From NCBI RefSeq assembly GCF_039962255.1, contig NZ_JAMPKY010000007.1, forward strand, positions 62,001 through 126,000: 64,000 nucleotides of DNA. The letters run 5' to 3'. The DNA comes from Leptolyngbya subtilissima AS-A7 (lineage in GTDB: Bacteria > Cyanobacteriota > Cyanobacteriia > Phormidesmidales > Phormidesmidaceae). Below, piece by piece: positions 30,676 through 39,588 of the stretch (the stretch's first letter is position 1; each line of letters starts with the position of its first letter). A program made the position numbers and the translations under genes. Under the pieces are notes generated by a model. It ran no database searches and was not told the origin of the DNA. It saw only the letters and a program-made list of their open reading frames with translations.

Positions 30676-32574
30676 GTGACTTCGGTTCAACCCATCACCT
30701 TAGTTAACGACCCCGAGCGCCTTGAGGCGCGGCTTAAAGAGATTCCCAAAGAGCCGGGGGTCTACTTTATGAAAGACGGCCGTGACCAGACGCTCTACAT
30801 CGGCAAGTCGAAGTGTTTGCGCACGCGGGTGCGATCGTACTTTCGCGACTTTCATGGCCACATGCCGCGCATTACCGTGATGGTGATGCAGATTGTCGAT
30901 ATCGAATTTATCGTTACCGACACCGAGGCCGAGGCCCTGGCCCTAGAAGCCAACCTGATTAAGCAGAATCAGCCTCACTTCAATGTGCTGCTGAAGGATG
31001 ATAAGAAGTATCCCTACCTCTGCGTCACCTGGTCGGAAGACTACCCCCGCATTTTTATCACCCGCAAGCGGCGCAAGAGCCTGAAGGATCGCTACTACGG
31101 TCCCTACGTCGATGTGGGCCTGCTGCGCAGCACCCTGCATCTGGTGAAGCGGATATTCCCATTGAGGCAGCGACCTCAGCCCGTGCATCGCGATCGCCCC
31201 TGTCTCAACTACGACATTGGCCGCTGCCCCGGTGTCTGCCAGCAGCTAATCTCGCCGGAGGATTACCACAAGACTCTCCAGCGCGTTGTCATGGTCTTCC
31301 AGGGCCGCACCACCGAGCTAGTAGATATTCTCACCGCCCAGATGGAGAAGGCAGCGGAAGATCTCAAGTTTGAGTTGGCAGCTCGGCTGCGGGATCAAAT
31401 CCGGGGCTTAGAGCGGCTCTGTGCTGACCAGAAGGTGGCCCTACCTGACGATACGGTGTCGAGGGATGCGATCGCCCTAGCTGCCGACGATAAACATGCC
31501 TGTGTGCAAATCTTTCAAGTGCGGGCCGGTCGCTTAGTGGGCCGCCTAGGCTTCACCGCCGATGCTGAGTCGGGTACTCCGGGCGAAATTCTCCAGCGGG
31601 TGCTAGAAGATCACTACCAAACCGTAGAAGCGGTGGAAATTCCCGCTCTGATTCTTGCCCAGCACGAGTTGCCCGAGGGTGACATGCTGACCCAATACCT
31701 CACCCAGCGCCGGGGCCGCAAAGTTTCCGTCGAGGTGCCCCAGCGCCAGACCAAGGCCGAGCTGATTGAAATGGTCGAGCGCAACGCCCAGTACGAACTG
31801 GCCCGCACTCAAGCCGCCGCCGATCGCAACATTCAGGCTCTGCAAGATCTGGCGATCGCGATCGACCTACCCGACCTGCCCAAGCGCATCGAAGGCTACG
31901 ATATCTCTCACATCCAGGGTTCTGACGCCGTCGCCTCCCAGGTGGTGTTTGTCGATGGCATGCCCGCCAAACAGCACTACCGCCACTACAAAATCAAAAA
32001 TCCCGAGGTGAAGCCGGGCCACTCCGACGACTTCGCCAGCATGGCTGAGGTGATTCGCCGCCGCTTTCGCCGCTACGCCACCGACCCCACTAAGCAACGC
32101 TTGGGCAACCCTGACTGGCCCGACCTAGTGATGATCGACGGCGGCAAAGGCCAGCTCTCGGCGGTGGTCGAAGTGCTTAAAGAACTCAACCTACTGCAAG
32201 ACATCAACGTGGTCAGCCTAGCCAAAAAGCGCGAAGAGATCTTCCTGCCCGGCGAATCGATCCCGCTGCCCACCGAAGCCGAGCAGCCCGGCGTGCAGCT
32301 GCTACGCCGCCTGCGCGACGAGGCCCACCGCTTTGCCATCAGCTTTCACAGGAAAAAGCGGACGGATCGGATGCGGCGATCGCGCCTCTCCGAAATCCCC
32401 GGCCTCGGCCAGCATCGCCAAAAAGAGCTGCTCGCCGCCTTCCGCTCGATCGACTACATCCGCGAAGCCAGCCCCCAACAGCTCGCCACCGTCCCCGGCA
32501 TTGGCCCTCAGCTGGCTCAGCAGATCTATGAGTACTTTCATCCCCAGGCGGAAGAGATTGAGGAGATGGTGTAA
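30676..32574 (+). CDS. uvrC: Excinuclease ABC subunit C
   Basis: A 632-residue UvrC. The N-terminal GIY-YIG nuclease has GVY at 28-30 and YIG at 41-43 and makes the 3' incision. A UVR motif follows (about 215-250, [19 protein letters not shown]), then the RNase H-like domain that makes the 5' incision ([18 protein letters not shown], with MIDGGKGQL) and two C-terminal helix-hairpin-helix motifs ([31 protein letters not shown]). Part of nucleotide excision repair with UvrA and UvrB, both elsewhere. The start is GTG at 30676; no ATG gives a better N-terminus. Confidence 0.97.
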   Translation: MTSVQPITLVNDPERLEARLKEIPKEPGVYFMKDGRDQTLYIGKSKCLRTRVRSYFRDFHGHMPRITVMVMQIVDIEFIVTDTEAEALALEANLIKQNQPHFNVLLKDDKKYPYLCVTWSEDYPRIFITRKRRKSLKDRYYGPYVDVGLLRSTLHLVKRIFPLRQRPQPVHRDRPCLNYDIGRCPGVCQQLISPEDYHKTLQRVVMVFQGRTTELVDILTAQMEKAAEDLKFELAARLRDQIRGLERLCADQKVALPDDTVSRDAIALAADDKHACVQIFQVRAGRLVGRLGFTADAESGTPGEILQRVLEDHYQTVEAVEIPALILAQHELPEGDMLTQYLTQRRGRKVSVEVPQRQTKAELIEMVERNAQYELARTQAAADRNIQALQDLAIAIDLPDLPKRIEGYDISHIQGSDAVASQVVFVDGMPAKQHYRHYKIKNPEVKPGHSDDFASMAEVIRRRFRRYATDPTKQRLGNPDWPDLVMIDGGKGQLSAVVEVLKELNLLQDINVVSLAKKREEIFLPGESIPLPTEAEQPGVQLLRRLRDEAHRFAISFHRKKRTDRMRRSRLSEIPGLGQHRQKELLAAFRSIDYIREASPQQLATVPGIGPQLAQQIYEYFHPQAEEIEEMV

Positions 32575-32653
32575 GGGAGTGATGGGGTGGAGAGTGGATG
32601 GGTGGGAGAGTGGATGAGTAGATGGGTAAGTGAGGAAGGTGAGGGTGGGAGCT
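32575..32653 (+). repeat. GTGGATGGGTAG-type tandem repeat after uvrC
   Basis: About 80 bp of purine-rich near-tandem units (GAGTGGATGGGTGGGAGAGT and variants, GTGGATGAGTAGATGGGTAAG) directly follow the uvrC stop. Best-preserved copy of the family together with 51938. Confidence 0.6.
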
Positions 32654-32979
32654 GTAACCGCAGAGTTGAGTGTTACCTACAGACCCATTTGCAAGACAGA
32701 AGTTTAAACCGATGATTGGCCAATCCTTTCCGTTGGGTCCAGGGCGGCGGCACGGCCCTGGACGAGGGGGTCTGGGGACAATCGAAATGTCCCCAGCGGT
32801 TAATCTGGCTTTATCGCAAGGTCCGCTGCCCTCCGCCCGATTCTGCCCTAACCCATAGCTAAATTCCCTATTCTTCTGGCATGGAACCTGTAGCTCAAGT
32901 GGATGGTGCATTGCTGCGCGAATGCACCCTACGGGAACTGCTTACACTAAGGACAGTCCTCTAGAGCAACACTCCCCCT
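32654..32979. other. Gene-free interval before the ABA4-like gene
   Basis: About 325 bp with no gene. It holds copy 3 of the 8-8-8 palindrome at 32905-32928 and a GC-rich stretch around 32740-32780. Confidence 0.5.
32905..32928. repeat. Dispersed palindrome GGTGCATT-N8-AATGCACC, copy 3
   Basis: Same arms and spacer length as the copies at 21720 and 21765 (spacer gctgcgcg), about 11 kb away, 50 bp upstream of the ABA4-like gene. Confidence 0.65.
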
Positions 32980-33459
32980 ATGACCGTCGATGCCAACCTG
33001 CTAGAGCTGCTGTTTAGCGGCGCCAACCTTTTTGTGCTCCCTTTTTGGACCCTGATGATACTGGTGCCCAACACCAAACTCACCCGCACCGTTATGGGTT
33101 CTCTCCTCCCCTTTGCCGCCCTAGCCGGGCTATACCTGTTTCTCTTCGTTACCAGCTTTACCAACGTCGAAGGCATCGAAGCCCTCTCCGACCCCAACCT
33201 TAGCCTGAGCGACCTGGCAGCGGTCTTTGCCCAGCCCCACGTTACCGCCACGGGCTGGGTGCACTTTCTCGCCTTCGACCTATTTGTCGGCCGCTGGATC
33301 TACTGGCAAGGCCAGGAAAGCGGCGTCTTCACCCGCCATTCCCTCGCCCTGTGTTTCTTTGCTGGCCCCCTGGGTCTGCTGTCACACCTATTCACAGACG
33401 CAGTGTGGAAACGATTTGCAGGAGAAAAGGTCGGTGAGCCCGTAGGGAGTGAGGGGTAA
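32980..33459 (+). CDS. ABA4-like membrane protein (DUF4281)
   Basis: A 159-residue protein with four likely membrane helices. Key features are LLFSGANLFVLPFWTLMILVPN at the N-terminus, LPFAALAGLYLFLF, VHFLAFDLFVGRW and the C-terminal CFFAGPLGLLSHLFTDAVWKRF. It matches the ABA4/DUF4281 family, known in plants as necessary for neoxanthin formation; the cyanobacterial role is not settled and is probably linked to carotenoids or thylakoids only by analogy. ATG at 32980 directly after a pyrimidine-rich stretch. Monocistronic. Confidence 0.88.
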   Translation: MTVDANLLELLFSGANLFVLPFWTLMILVPNTKLTRTVMGSLLPFAALAGLYLFLFVTSFTNVEGIEALSDPNLSLSDLAAVFAQPHVTATGWVHFLAFDLFVGRWIYWQGQESGVFTRHSLALCFFAGPLGLLSHLFTDAVWKRFAGEKVGEPVGSEG

Positions 33460-33533
33460 GGAGTAAGGAGACCAACCTACCCATCCACCCCCTACCCATC
33501 CACTCCCCCACTCCCCCACTCCCCCTAGTCCCC
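33450..33533 (-). repeat. GTGGATGGGTAG-type repeat, inverted copy
   Basis: A G/A-rich block at the end of the ABA4-like gene is followed by CTACCCATCCAC-type units and repeated CTCCCCCA. It is the same word as at 32575 and 51938, on the opposite strand. Confidence 0.6.
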
Positions 33534-33584
33534 AAAGGGTGATACAACTATCCCAGTGTTGGCCAGTTAGCTAGATAAAACCTG

Positions 33585-35252
33585 ATGAACTCTTTGGTGT
33601 CGTGGATGGGTAAAGGCAACAGAATTTGGGCACGGCAGCCTTGGCGGCGGGTGGTGCAGTTTGTAGGGCTATTTGGGCTGGTATTTGCGATCGCCCTGGG
33701 CTGCGCCGGCAACGACCAGCCAGCTGCCGATGCCCCTGCTGGTAATAGCGATGGCCGCGTTACCATTGGCACCACCCTCACCGCCCGCACCCTCGATCCC
33801 GCTGACGCCTACGAAACCTTCCCCGGCATTTTGCTCTACAACTTGGGTGATCGCCTCTACACCTACGAGCCTGGCACCACCAACCTGGTGCCCCAGCTCG
33901 CCACTGAGCTACCCACCGTCAGCGATGATGGCCTGACCTACACCATTCCCCTGCGGGACGATGTCAACCTCCACGATGGCACCCCTTTCAATGCCGAAGT
34001 GATGGCCTTTTCCATCCAGCGGTTTATGGAAAATGGCGGTCGTCCTGCCTATCTGCTGTCTGACAAAATTTCTACCGCCGAGGCCACGGGTGATTATGAG
34101 CTTACCCTGACCCTCAAAACCCCTTTTGCGGCATTCCCTGCCCTGCTGAGCTTTTCGGGCGTTACCCCGATCTCGCCGGAGAGCTACGAGATTGGCACCG
34201 GCAGCTTTAAGCCCGATAGCTTTGTGGGCACTGGCCCCTACAAGCTATCGGGCTTCACCAGCGACTCAATCAAGCTCGACGTCAACCCCGACTACTGGGG
34301 CGACGCCCCCGCCAATCAGGGCATCGACATTCAGATCTTTACCAGCCCTGCCAACCTCTACAACACCTTTAGAACTGGCGGACTTGATATTGCCTATCAA
34401 ACCCTCGACCCCGAGCAGGTAGCGGCCCTAGAGCGCGAAGAAGGCTCCGGCGGCTGGCAGGTGATCGAGGCAGGCACCAACGTGATCAACTACATGGCGC
34501 TCAACCAAAAGATCGCGCCGCTGAATGATGTCAAGGTGCGCCAGGCGATCGCTGCCATGGTCGATCGCCCCCTGCTCAACGAGCGTGTCTTCCAGGGTCA
34601 GGCCGAACCCCTCTACAGCCTGATTCCCGCCAGCTTTGACATCGCTAAGCCGGTGTTCAAAGACGCCTACGGCGACGGCGATTTTGACAAAGCCAAAACC
34701 CTGCTTACCGAAGCCGGATTCTCAGAGGCTAAACCACTAACTTTAGAAATCTGGTATCCCTCGGCTTCTACCACCCGCAGCATTGTCGCCAACACTCTCA
34801 AAGAATCGATCGAGGCGGGTCTGCCGGGCTTGGTGACGGTGAGTGTGCAAGATACCGAGGGGGCCACCCTTTGGGAAAACGTGGGCAAAGGCATCTACCC
34901 TATCGTTTTGGCCAACTGGTACCCCGACTACTACGACCCCGACACCTTCATTCAACCCTTTATGAGCTGCGAAAAAGGCAGCAACAACCTCTGCGAAGAA
35001 GGCCCGTCCCAAGCCAACGGCTCGTTTTACTACAGCCCCGAAGCCAATCAGCTCGTAGCCAAACAGCAGGCTGAGCAGGACCCCAATGCCCGCCAGCAGG
35101 CGATCGCAGACCTCCAGCAAATGATGGTCGATGACGTGCCCTACGTCCCTCTGTGGCAAAACAAAGACTACGTCTTTGCCCAGGACGGTGTAGAAGGCGT
35201 GGCCGTGGAGCCAACGCAGCAGTTCTTGCTGTGGCAAATTTCGAAAGGGTGA
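33585..35252 (+). CDS. Peptide/nickel-type ABC transporter substrate-binding lipoprotein
   Basis: A 555-residue SBP_bac_5 family protein. An N-terminal signal with a hydrophobic run (residues 26-39) ends in ALGC, and Cys40 is a plausible lipid-attachment site, giving an anchored periplasmic protein. The family core is clear: RTLDPADAYETFPGILLYN, LRDDVNLHDGTPFNAE, the PEQVAALEREEG region, and VRQAIAAMVDR, then the late DPDTFIQPFMSCEKG. Such proteins deliver peptides, nickel or other solutes to a permease pair. A permease gene follows after about 120 bp. The ligand is unknown. Confidence 0.92.
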   Translation: MNSLVSWMGKGNRIWARQPWRRVVQFVGLFGLVFAIALGCAGNDQPAADAPAGNSDGRVTIGTTLTARTLDPADAYETFPGILLYNLGDRLYTYEPGTTNLVPQLATELPTVSDDGLTYTIPLRDDVNLHDGTPFNAEVMAFSIQRFMENGGRPAYLLSDKISTAEATGDYELTLTLKTPFAAFPALLSFSGVTPISPESYEIGTGSFKPDSFVGTGPYKLSGFTSDSIKLDVNPDYWGDAPANQGIDIQIFTSPANLYNTFRTGGLDIAYQTLDPEQVAALEREEGSGGWQVIEAGTNVINYMALNQKIAPLNDVKVRQAIAAMVDRPLLNERVFQGQAEPLYSLIPASFDIAKPVFKDAYGDGDFDKAKTLLTEAGFSEAKPLTLEIWYPSASTTRSIVANTLKESIEAGLPGLVTVSVQDTEGATLWENVGKGIYPIVLANWYPDYYDPDTFIQPFMSCEKGSNNLCEEGPSQANGSFYYSPEANQLVAKQQAEQDPNARQQAIADLQQMMVDDVPYVPLWQNKDYVFAQDGVEGVAVEPTQQFLLWQISKG

Positions 35253-35274
35253 ATGCACGAAGACGCGAGAATGT

Positions 35275-35350
35275 GAGTTCTAAATTTTGAGTTTTGAGTT
35301 CACGCCTCAATTAACAACTCAAAATTCAAAACTAAACCCTCAAAACTTTC
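35275..35350. repeat. AT-type repeat with 11-bp inverted arms between two ABC genes
   Basis: AATTTTGAGTT (35283-35293) and AACTCAAAATT (35316-35326) are exact inverted arms, with extra TTTTGAGTT and CAAAACT copies around them. The same words frame 12506-12551. Could reduce transcription between the binding protein and permease genes. Confidence 0.6.
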
Positions 35351-35375
35351 TCTGTCCCACTTTCCTCACTTCCCC

Positions 35376-36404
35376 ATGTCCTCCCGTTCCGCTGCCCTGC
35401 GCTACTACATCTTCACTCGGCTGCTGCTGGCCCCGCTGATGATTTTGACCATCACTACGGTGGTGTTTTTGCTACTGCGGTCGACACCGGGCGACCCGGT
35501 AGATGCACTGCTGGGGGCGCGGGCTCCGGCGGCGGCGAAGGATGCGCTTAGGTCGCAGCTTGGCCTAGATCAGCCCTTGTTTATTCAATACTTGAGCTAC
35601 CTGGGAGATTTGCTGCGGCTGGATCTGGGGTCTTCTCTCGCAACCCAGGGCCAAACCGTGTGGCAAATCATTCGAGCGCATTTTCCGGCCACGGTTGAGC
35701 TAACGGTATGCGGCATGCTTGTGGCCACGGTAGTGGGCGTCAGCGTTGGTGCCCTGGCGGCCTCGCGCCCCAACTCGCCGCTGGATGCGGGGGGACGGCT
35801 GTTTGGCATCATTACCTACGCCATTCCGATGTACTGGTTTGGCATGATTTTGCAGCTTATTTTTGCGGTGCAGCTGCGCTGGTTTCCCATTGGCACCCGC
35901 TACCCGCTGCGGGCCGCGCCCCCGACCGGGCCAACCGGGCTCTACCTGCTCGATAGCTTGCTGACCCTCGATTTTGGCGCATTCTTTACCACACTGTACT
36001 ACTTGGCTTTGCCTAGCCTCACTCTAGGGATTCTAATCAGCGGGGTATTTGAGCGTATGGTGCGGGTCAACTTGAAGCAGACCCTGTCAGCAGACTACGT
36101 GGAGGCGGCTAGAGCGCGAGGCATTCCAGAGCGGCGCATTGTGCTGGTGCACGCGCTGAAGAATGCGATGATTCCGGTGATTACAATTTTGGGGCTAACT
36201 TTTGCCTCAATGCTGGGTGGTGCGGTGCTCACGGAGGTAACATTTTCGTGGCCGGGGCTAGCCAACCGCCTCTACGAAGCAATCTCCCAACGGGACTACC
36301 CGGTGGTGCAGGGGCTGATGGTGTTTTTCGCCATGATCGTGGCGGTGATCAGCATTGCGATCGATATTTTGAATGCCTATATTGACCCTCGCATTCGCTA
36401 CTAG
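35376..36404 (+). CDS. ABC transporter permease, DppB/OppB type
   Basis: A 342-residue inner-membrane permease of the oligopeptide/nickel family. N-terminal TM (YIFTRLLLAPLMILTITTVVFLLL) followed by the DppB-type periplasmic segment with STPGDPVDALLG and a Leu-rich LGLDQPLFIQYLSYLGDLLRL; the EAA loop YVEAARARGIPERRIVLVHALKNAMIP near residue 235-262 is the ATPase contact. It should pair with a DppC-type permease and two ATPases, none of which is nearby. Downstream is a 535-bp gene-free stretch. ATG at 35376. Confidence 0.92.
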   Translation: MSSRSAALRYYIFTRLLLAPLMILTITTVVFLLLRSTPGDPVDALLGARAPAAAKDALRSQLGLDQPLFIQYLSYLGDLLRLDLGSSLATQGQTVWQIIRAHFPATVELTVCGMLVATVVGVSVGALAASRPNSPLDAGGRLFGIITYAIPMYWFGMILQLIFAVQLRWFPIGTRYPLRAAPPTGPTGLYLLDSLLTLDFGAFFTTLYYLALPSLTLGILISGVFERMVRVNLKQTLSADYVEAARARGIPERRIVLVHALKNAMIPVITILGLTFASMLGGAVLTEVTFSWPGLANRLYEAISQRDYPVVQGLMVFFAMIVAVISIAIDILNAYIDPRIRY

Positions 36405-36939
36405 ACGGGCTGGTTTGAGCTGTTGCCCCAATGATTGGATGGCTGCGATCACAACCCGTCAAAAGCGCAAAGCGTTGAAAACAATAAAGCCCAAGGCTCT
36501 GCCCCTAGGACGTCTAGAATCCTGTGCTTGAATACAGCCTTCCCAGTTGCTTTAGTCAAAGGATTGGCTAGGCAAACTAGTTTGATCTAGCACTTAGCCA
36601 TAGCGGGAAAATCTGAATTGGGACCCAAATGCTGGAACCCGAGCCCCTCAACATTCTTTTCTTTTTCGCTCTTCTATCTTTGCTCTTTTGCACTCCTGCC
36701 CTTTTGAGCTTGCTGCCTCATTGGGCAATCCGAGGTGTAGCCTAGGAGTAGCGGGGTGCGCCAGCGAAGTGAGGAAGTATTTTTTAACACCCTTGGTTAC
36801 ATATCAATAACTAATTGTTGAGAAAAACAACGCTAGTTAACGTCTTCTAAAGACAGGTTTAGAGATTGATGTGGCTTCTTTTGCGCTTTGGCAATTGGGC
36901 ACGCTAAATCAAGATGGGGGCTCAGCGCAAAGGTAGACC
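36405..36939. other. Gene-free interval with a possible 38-codon frame
   Basis: About 535 bp without a recognised gene. It holds one short hydrophobic open frame (36629-36745), which lacks a clear ribosome binding site and is discussed in the findings. Confidence 0.5.
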
Positions 36940-37764
36940 ATGCCAGTGGATGTTTTAAGCCGAAACAACGTCAAGGTAGTGGGCCAGGGTCAGCGACCCT
37001 TGGTGATGGCCCACGGCTTTGGCTGCGACCAAAAGATGTGGCGGTTCGTAGCTCCCGCCCTTGCAGACGACTATCGGCTGGTTTTGTTTGACTACGTGGG
37101 ATTTGGCCAGTCAGACTTAGCCACCTACGATCCGCAGCGGTACAGCCACCTTCAGGGCTACGCCCAGGATATTTTGGAGATCTGCGCGGCGTTAGAGCTG
37201 GAACAGGCAATCTTTGTGGGTCACTCAGTGAGCAGCATGATCGGCCTGCTGGCGGCGATCGCCGCCCCCGAGCGCTTTGAGCGGCTAGTAATGATTGGCC
37301 CATCACCCTGCTATATCAATGAGGATGCTTACGTCGGCGGCTTTGAGCGCCAGGATATTGACCAGCTGCTCGACATCATGGAGAAGAACTACATTGGCTG
37401 GGCGCACTTTTTGGCCCCGGTGGTGATGCAGAACTCCGATCGCCCCCAGCTCACTCAAGAGCTAGAGGACAGCTTTTGCTCGACCGACCCTGCCATTGCC
37501 ACGCGGTTTGCCAAGGCCACCTTCTATGGCGACAACCGCGACGATTTGGCTAAGGCACCGGTGCCCTCCCTAATTTTGCAGTGTAAAGACGATGCGATTG
37601 CCCCCACCGAGGTGGGGCAATACCTGCATCAGCACCTGCCCCACAGCACCCTGGCCCTGATGGAGGCCACGGGCCACTGCCCCCACATGAGCCATCCCGA
37701 CGAAACTATTCAGCGAATCAAAACCTATTTGGAGGCGGCCAGTCTGGGCCCAACCTATGGTTAA
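36940..37764 (+). CDS. rsbQ: RsbQ-type alpha/beta hydrolase
   Basis: A 274-residue alpha/beta hydrolase with strong similarity by eye to Bacillus subtilis RsbQ ([69 protein letters not shown]). Nucleophile Ser96 in GHSVSS, acid in KDDAIAP (D217/218) and His246 in GHCPH form the triad. In B. subtilis RsbQ is required with RsbP, a PAS-PP2C phosphatase, to sense energy stress. Here the next gene is a PAS-GAF-GGDEF protein, and the two overlap by 8 bp (ATGGTTAA), so they are almost certainly a unit. The plant strigolactone receptor D14 is a distant relative. The small molecule it handles is unknown. Confidence 0.93.
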   Translation: MPVDVLSRNNVKVVGQGQRPLVMAHGFGCDQKMWRFVAPALADDYRLVLFDYVGFGQSDLATYDPQRYSHLQGYAQDILEICAALELEQAIFVGHSVSSMIGLLAAIAAPERFERLVMIGPSPCYINEDAYVGGFERQDIDQLLDIMEKNYIGWAHFLAPVVMQNSDRPQLTQELEDSFCSTDPAIATRFAKATFYGDNRDDLAKAPVPSLILQCKDDAIAPTEVGQYLHQHLPHSTLALMEATGHCPHMSHPDETIQRIKTYLEAASLGPTYG

Positions 37765-39385
37765 TCGGAGTTCTACCTCAAGGTCTGCACCTCAAGGCGT
37801 AGACCCCTTGCTCGACCAGGCTCCGTGCGGGTTTCTGTCGGTGCGCGACGACGGCGTCATTGAGTATGCCAACGCTACGCTGCTGACGCTGCTGGGTTGG
37901 GAACGAGCGGCGCTACAAGGTCAAAACATTGTGGCGATTTTGCCCGTAGCCAGCCGCATCTTTTACCAGACTCACGTGTTTCCCATGCTGCGGGTACAGG
38001 GGGCGGTGACGGAAATTTACTTTTCGCTGCGATCGCGATCGGGGCAAGATATTCCTATTTTGGCCAACGGAGTGCGGCGGCAGTGCCAAGGCGACGCCAT
38101 TAACGACTGCGTGGTGATTCCCATTCGCCAGCGCATTCAGTACGAAGACGAAATTTTGCGGGCCAAAAAGCAGGCCGAAGCGGCGATTGGCGCCCAAAAG
38201 CAGGCCGAGGCCACCCTCAAACATCAGTACGAGCGGGCCGTTGCCCTGGGGCAAATTACCCAACACATTCGAGAATCCCTTGAGCTAACGCAAATTTTTG
38301 CCGTCGCAGCCCAAGAAGTTCGCCAGTGCTTAGCGGCCGATCGGGTAGGCATCTATCGCTTCACCGCCGATGAGACGGCAGGCGGTAATTTTGTGTCGGA
38401 GGCGGTGGCCCCGGGGGTGGACTCGGTCATGATGGCCCAGGTGCCGCACCAGGGGTTTGGCGATCACTATCGGGGCATTCGCCACAACGCTGGCACCCTG
38501 GCCATTCGAGACATTCACGAAATGAGGTTGCTGGACGAGCACAACCAGCTGTTCAACCAGTTTCAGGTGCAGGCCAGCCTGGTGGTGCCGCTGCAAAAGG
38601 GGGCCGACCTGTGGGGGCTGATTGTGATTCACCAATGCTCAGGGCCGCGCTACTGGCAGGGGGTAGAGGTCGAACTAGTAGAAGACATTGCCGCGCAGCT
38701 GGCGATCGCCATTCACCAGGCCGACCTGGTTCAACGGCTGCAGAGTGAGCTGCAAGAGCGCCAGCGTACCGAGGTGCGCCTGACCCAGCTCAATGCCGAA
38801 CTGCAGCGGGCCACAGGGCTGCTGGATCAGATGGCCCACATTGACCCGCTGACCCAAATTGCCAACCGTCGCCGCTTTAGCGAGCGCCTCGGGCAAGAGT
38901 GGGCTCGCCTTCGCCGCGATCGCCTGCCCCTCTCCCTACTGCTGTTTGATGTCGACTACTTCAAGTGCTACAACGACACCTACGGCCATCAGTCGGGCGA
39001 TGATTGTCTCTACGCCATTGCCCAGGCCGTCCAGGGGGTATTAGGTCGTCCCACCGATCTGCTGGCTCGCTACGGCGGCGAAGAGTTTGCTGTCATTCTG
39101 CCCAACACGATTCGGCAAGGGGCGATCGCGGTGGCTCGCCACATCCATCAGGCGATTGCGGCTCTAGCCATCTCCCACTCTGACTCAGCAGTGGGTTCCC
39201 AGATTACAATCAGTTTAGGCATCAGTACCCTCATTCCCTCGCAGAAACTATCATCCACGGTGCTCATTCAGCAGGCAGACCAGGCTCTCTACCGAGCCAA
39301 GCGGCAGGGACGCAATCGATCGGTGGTGTTCGACCCGACGATGCTTGACCCGAGGCCAAAGTCTGCCCTACCGCCCCTGAGCTAA
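37757..39385 (+). CDS. PAS-GAF-GGDEF diguanylate cyclase, partner of RsbQ
   Basis: A 542-residue protein. PAS domain at about 15-125 ([20 protein letters not shown] start), a short coiled coil, a phytochrome-like GAF domain (about 170-330; [11 protein letters not shown] ... [18 protein letters not shown]) and a C-terminal GGDEF domain with GGEEF at 440-444 and RxxD at 431-434. The GAF lacks a cysteine where bilin-binding cyanobacteriochromes carry one (the site reads [10 protein letters not shown]), so it probably does not bind a bilin covalently. The ATG at 37757 lies within the rsbQ stop region, giving coupled translation. It should make c-di-GMP under control of the PAS domain. Confidence 0.93.
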   Translation: MVNRSSTSRSAPQGVDPLLDQAPCGFLSVRDDGVIEYANATLLTLLGWERAALQGQNIVAILPVASRIFYQTHVFPMLRVQGAVTEIYFSLRSRSGQDIPILANGVRRQCQGDAINDCVVIPIRQRIQYEDEILRAKKQAEAAIGAQKQAEATLKHQYERAVALGQITQHIRESLELTQIFAVAAQEVRQCLAADRVGIYRFTADETAGGNFVSEAVAPGVDSVMMAQVPHQGFGDHYRGIRHNAGTLAIRDIHEMRLLDEHNQLFNQFQVQASLVVPLQKGADLWGLIVIHQCSGPRYWQGVEVELVEDIAAQLAIAIHQADLVQRLQSELQERQRTEVRLTQLNAELQRATGLLDQMAHIDPLTQIANRRRFSERLGQEWARLRRDRLPLSLLLFDVDYFKCYNDTYGHQSGDDCLYAIAQAVQGVLGRPTDLLARYGGEEFAVILPNTIRQGAIAVARHIHQAIAALAISHSDSAVGSQITISLGISTLIPSQKLSSTVLIQQADQALYRAKRQGRNRSVVFDPTMLDPRPKSALPPLS

Positions 39386-39588
39386 CCGTCAGGACGCGAT
39401 GGGCTGTCTTAGGATTCGATCTGGGACGTTTGTCAGGGGAACCAGCAGCAGTGGTCTGAACAGTTTGCGGCAGACAATCCCGCTATGCTGGCCCAGAGGG
39501 CGGCACGGCCGGCCCAAGCGACCAACTGATATACTGAACGTCCAACCGTTACAAAAAGCAAAGCGCAGCCTGCCCGCCCACGGAGATT

